A stretch of 25,030 nucleotides of DNA from positions 1-25,030 of the forward strand of contig JBJYWI010000067.1 in the NCBI GenBank assembly GCA_046259385.1. The letters are read 5' to 3'. The notes under the pieces were generated by a model that was given only the letters and a program-made list of their open reading frames with translations, was not told the origin of the DNA and ran no database searches. Below are positions 22,846-25,030 of the stretch, one piece after another (position 1 is the stretch's first letter; each line of letters begins with the position of its first letter). This DNA is from CAVWDI01 sp046259385 (lineage in GTDB: Bacteria; Chloroflexota; Anaerolineae; Anaerolineales; UBA4823). The translations under genes were made by a program, and so were the position numbers.

Positions 22846-25030
22846 CTATGGCGCGCAGGTTCCCTGATCAACAAATTTACCATCCGCGGTTTTACAGAAA
22901 CCCAACCAATTAGGCTCCCCCACGTTACAATCGCATTTCCCGCTGAAACAATGGTTGTTATGGTGGCAGTAGTCGCCAGTCAATCCAGATCCATCCCTTG
23001 GGGCGCACACAGCCCCATCTGCACAGTACTGTGATTTACATTCATCGTCTTCTTTACAAAGAAATCCGTTCTCCTTGCCTGGCCATTCGTAGCAGTATCC
23101 GAACCATGTGTCATAATTGGAATTATCATCCCATTCTTTGCAGTAACTTCCAGATTTACCTTTTGCGCAAATGCAGGCTTTGCTTCCGCATTGATTGTTG
23201 TTAAAGCAGAAATCACCAAGCCTACCAGTTTTGTTTTCCGGGGCGCATCTCAAGTTGTTTGCGCAATTACCGGATCCACATTCGTCATCATCGTCACACA
23301 AGTGTCCATTATTCAAACCTGATGCACATTTACCGCCATAATTGATGTTGAAGTTTTCCCAATCGCGGCAATTCTTCCCTTCCCTCCCAACCGGGCATTC
23401 GCAGACTTTATTTGAACAGTGGTTGTTTGTGAAACAGAAGTCCCCAGCCTTTCCATCCCCATTTGGGACACAAATATTATTCGAACAAACACCGGATTGA
23501 CACTGCCAGTTCAGGTCACACTTGTCCCCATTACCGAGATAAACAGTTGGTTCTTTACCCACTTGTGGTGCTGAACCCTCACCGGCATATTTGATATACG
23601 CCGATACATGGCAACCATTATCGGCAGATGCAAGCTCAACTTGTTGGTTTATATTTTCCCAGGATCCACTGATGGGTTTCCAAACATATTTTTGAATACC
23701 ATTGCAGATGCCCGACACCGAAAAATTTAGTATTAAAACATTTGAATCTTTGATGTTTACAGTTAGTCTGTTATTGTCTGTATATCCATCTAAGGGGATT
23801 TTGTTTAAGTGGTAGAGTTTTGGGTCCAGCAATAAGGAATTTGACTTACGGTGCAAATCATCTGCAAATAGATATATCTCACCGGCAGCAGCCTGCTTTA
23901 AGATTTTGCTTTCAATTGTTAGCGTATCGAAAGTGACTTCCAGGGTGTGGTCCGATTGGTTTGTTTGGCATCTCTCCTTGGGAAGATCGCTGGGATCCGT
24001 CTCTCCATTGGGACCAAATGCACTGACCTGAATTTTACAGGTACATCCAGGCGGCTCCAATGCTAGACTATATAAAATATCCTGGGTCGTTTTCGATACT
24101 GTAATCGGCCAATCAATGAGGGAATTATTGCTTGGACAGCTGAAACTGCGGTAGACAATAAAACCATCAATTGCATCTAAATAACGCTGGTCATAATCCC
24201 ACAGGACCTCTCTGCTTGTTGGAACCCGATCCGATAAACGAACATTTGTTGGAGATGGGTAACTTTCTGTAGTCCCTTCTCCTGTCCACAACCAATCCTC
24301 GACCCAGAGCTTGTATGTCATTGAGAAGTTGTTATTTAAGATTTTCAATTCGCTTTTTTGGGATTTTAGAATGTCCATAAATGAAAGCTCACTGTGAGCA
24401 TTTCCGAGGGGCACCGGGGGTTTTTTTGGATCTGAAGGAACCCCATTCCCTACCACTTCGAATGGATATTTACTATCAGGAAATTGATAAAACTCATATG
24501 GCATTGGGAAAACACGTTCGTAGGATTTGTCCAATTTTCCAATATTAAACTTTGTTGCCTGTCTGGATGGAATACGAATTGGAATGTGGCTCACTAAACT
24601 GGTTTGGATAAAGGCACCAGAAAAGCTTTTGTCCACCGGAGAGAATTCGAGGGGCTGGAAGTGAACCTGCTTGAATATTGGTAGATACTTACAATTTTCA
24701 CTTTGAGGCACATCTACAGAAATATAACTGCTATAACCATTCTTATCCGAAGGACCTTTGGTATTTACAGCGGCAACCATGTAGGCGAATTCTCCTGCTC
24801 CCGGGAGGGTGTCAACGTAACTCTGGGAACCGGCAGGAAGCACTGCGATTTTTTTTGGCGCAGGTAATCCCTTCTGACGGCGGAATATTTGATACTCACT
24901 TTCATTGAACGCTTTGTCCAACCAACTTAATGTGACCTTACAATCTTTGATATCCGCTTTAAGCGATTCTGGTGGGTTAACCGGTATAACAATGTTGCCA
25001 ATCACTGTGTCTTTTTTCGGCAAAATAATT
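22846..25030 (-). CDS. Large surface protein, partial: fibronectin III-like domains plus three tandem Cys-rich modules
   Basis: At least 727 residues; the frame is open to the window edge, so the N-terminus is missing. A TTG at 25023 is in frame but is unlikely to be the real start. The visible part opens with a fibronectin III-like domain (SLKADIKDCKVTLSWLDKA...) and has a second near 230-350 (PTNVRLSDRVPTSREVLWDYD...). After a beta-rich region come three tandem modules of about 75 residues (about 22849-23521), each with ten cysteines: C-x5-C-x4-C-x4/5-C, then GD-x-C-x5-C-x4-C-x-C-x8/10-C-x12/15-C. These look disulfide-bonded and therefore exported. No sorting motif follows the last module (it ends CAP). 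It looks more AT-rich than the sdh region. The function is unknown; adhesion or binding is inference. Confidence 0.75.
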   Translation of the reverse strand, partial: IILPKKDTVIGNIVIPVNPPESLKADIKDCKVTLSWLDKAFNESEYQIFRRQKGLPAPKKIAVLPAGSQSYVDTLPGAGEFAYMVAAVNTKGPSDKNGYSSYISVDVPQSENCKYLPIFKQVHFQPLEFSPVDKSFSGAFIQTSLVSHIPIRIPSRQATKFNIGKLDKSYERVFPMPYEFYQFPDSKYPFEVVGNGVPSDPKKPPVPLGNAHSELSFMDILKSQKSELKILNNNFSMTYKLWVEDWLWTGEGTTESYPSPTNVRLSDRVPTSREVLWDYDQRYLDAIDGFIVYRSFSCPSNNSLIDWPITVSKTTQDILYSLALEPPGCTCKIQVSAFGPNGETDPSDLPKERCQTNQSDHTLEVTFDTLTIESKILKQAAAGEIYLFADDLHRKSNSLLLDPKLYHLNKIPLDGYTDNNRLTVNIKDSNVLILNFSVSGICNGIQKYVWKPISGSWENINQQVELASADNGCHVSAYIKYAGEGSAPQVGKEPTVYLGNGDKCDLNWQCQSGVCSNNICVPNGDGKAGDFCFTNNHCSNKVCECPVGREGKNCRDWENFNINYGGKCASGLNNGHLCDDDDECGSGNCANNLRCAPENKTGRLGDFCFNNNQCGSKACICAKGKSGSYCKEWDDNSNYDTWFGYCYEWPGKENGFLCKEDDECKSQYCADGAVCAPRDGSGLTGDYCHHNNHCFSGKCDCNVGEPNWLGFCKTADGKFVDQGTCAP

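Noticed and set aside
1..25030. CRISPR array or tandem direct-repeat array
   Set aside because: No regularly spaced direct repeats with unique spacers were seen. The only tandem structure is the protein-level Cys-rich modules, which are diverged at the DNA level.

Overview
The window looks like part of a chromosome of an aerobic or facultatively aerobic bacterium, most likely a Chloroflexota member near Anaerolineae. This placement is inference from gene style: lipoproteins with Thr/Pro-rich stalks, a bacterial eRF1-like protein, an Alg5-like glycosyltransferase, and an sdh/qcr respiratory block. No phylogenetic marker was tested. Almost all of the DNA is well-packed core-type genes. The accessory-looking part is at the right end.

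Layout. 167-2539 (+): an HtrA-type lipoprotein serine protease and an eRF1-like (baeRF) protein. 2565-3296 (-): a small methyltransferase, divergent from tRNA-Pro(TGG) at 3350-3424. 3512-7245 (+): a small unknown protein, an Alg5-like glycosyltransferase, ribonuclease HII and an S9 peptidase. 7323-11096 (-): a YihY/BrkB membrane protein and a SERCA-type calcium P-type ATPase. 11460-12764 (+): NADP-type isocitrate dehydrogenase, behind a clear promoter with a perfect 12-bp palindrome beside it. 12812-13012: a MITE-like element with 12-bp terminal inverted repeats, between two convergent genes. 13099-15459 (-): a Rieske/cytochrome b operon, gene order Rieske, cytochrome b (b6 type), then a subunit IV fused to two c-type haem domains. 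15775-19153 (+): sdhCDAB, divergent from the cytochrome bc operon. 19183-19258: tRNA-Arg(CCT). 19259-19820: noncoding, with a 108-nt imperfect hairpin. 19821-21104 (+): a receiver domain fused to a multi-pass membrane region. 21311-21532 (+): a 73-residue protein. 21631-25030 (-): an Ig-like lipoprotein and the C-terminal part of a large surface protein ending in three tandem ten-cysteine modules.

How it works together. Isocitrate dehydrogenase and succinate dehydrogenase are TCA cycle enzymes. Succinate dehydrogenase passes electrons to the quinone pool, and the divergent Rieske/cytochrome b complex reoxidises that pool, so 11460-19153 is an energy-metabolism block. The cytochrome b lacks the cysteine that anchors the extra haem of b6f-type complexes, and its partner carries two c haems.

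The most unusual items are the membrane-bound receiver protein with altered switch residues, the triple-fusion cytochrome subunit, the eRF1-like protein with an altered GGQ loop, the Cys-rich repeat protein, and three structured noncoding elements. I saw no CRISPR array, prophage, transposase or toxin-antitoxin pair.
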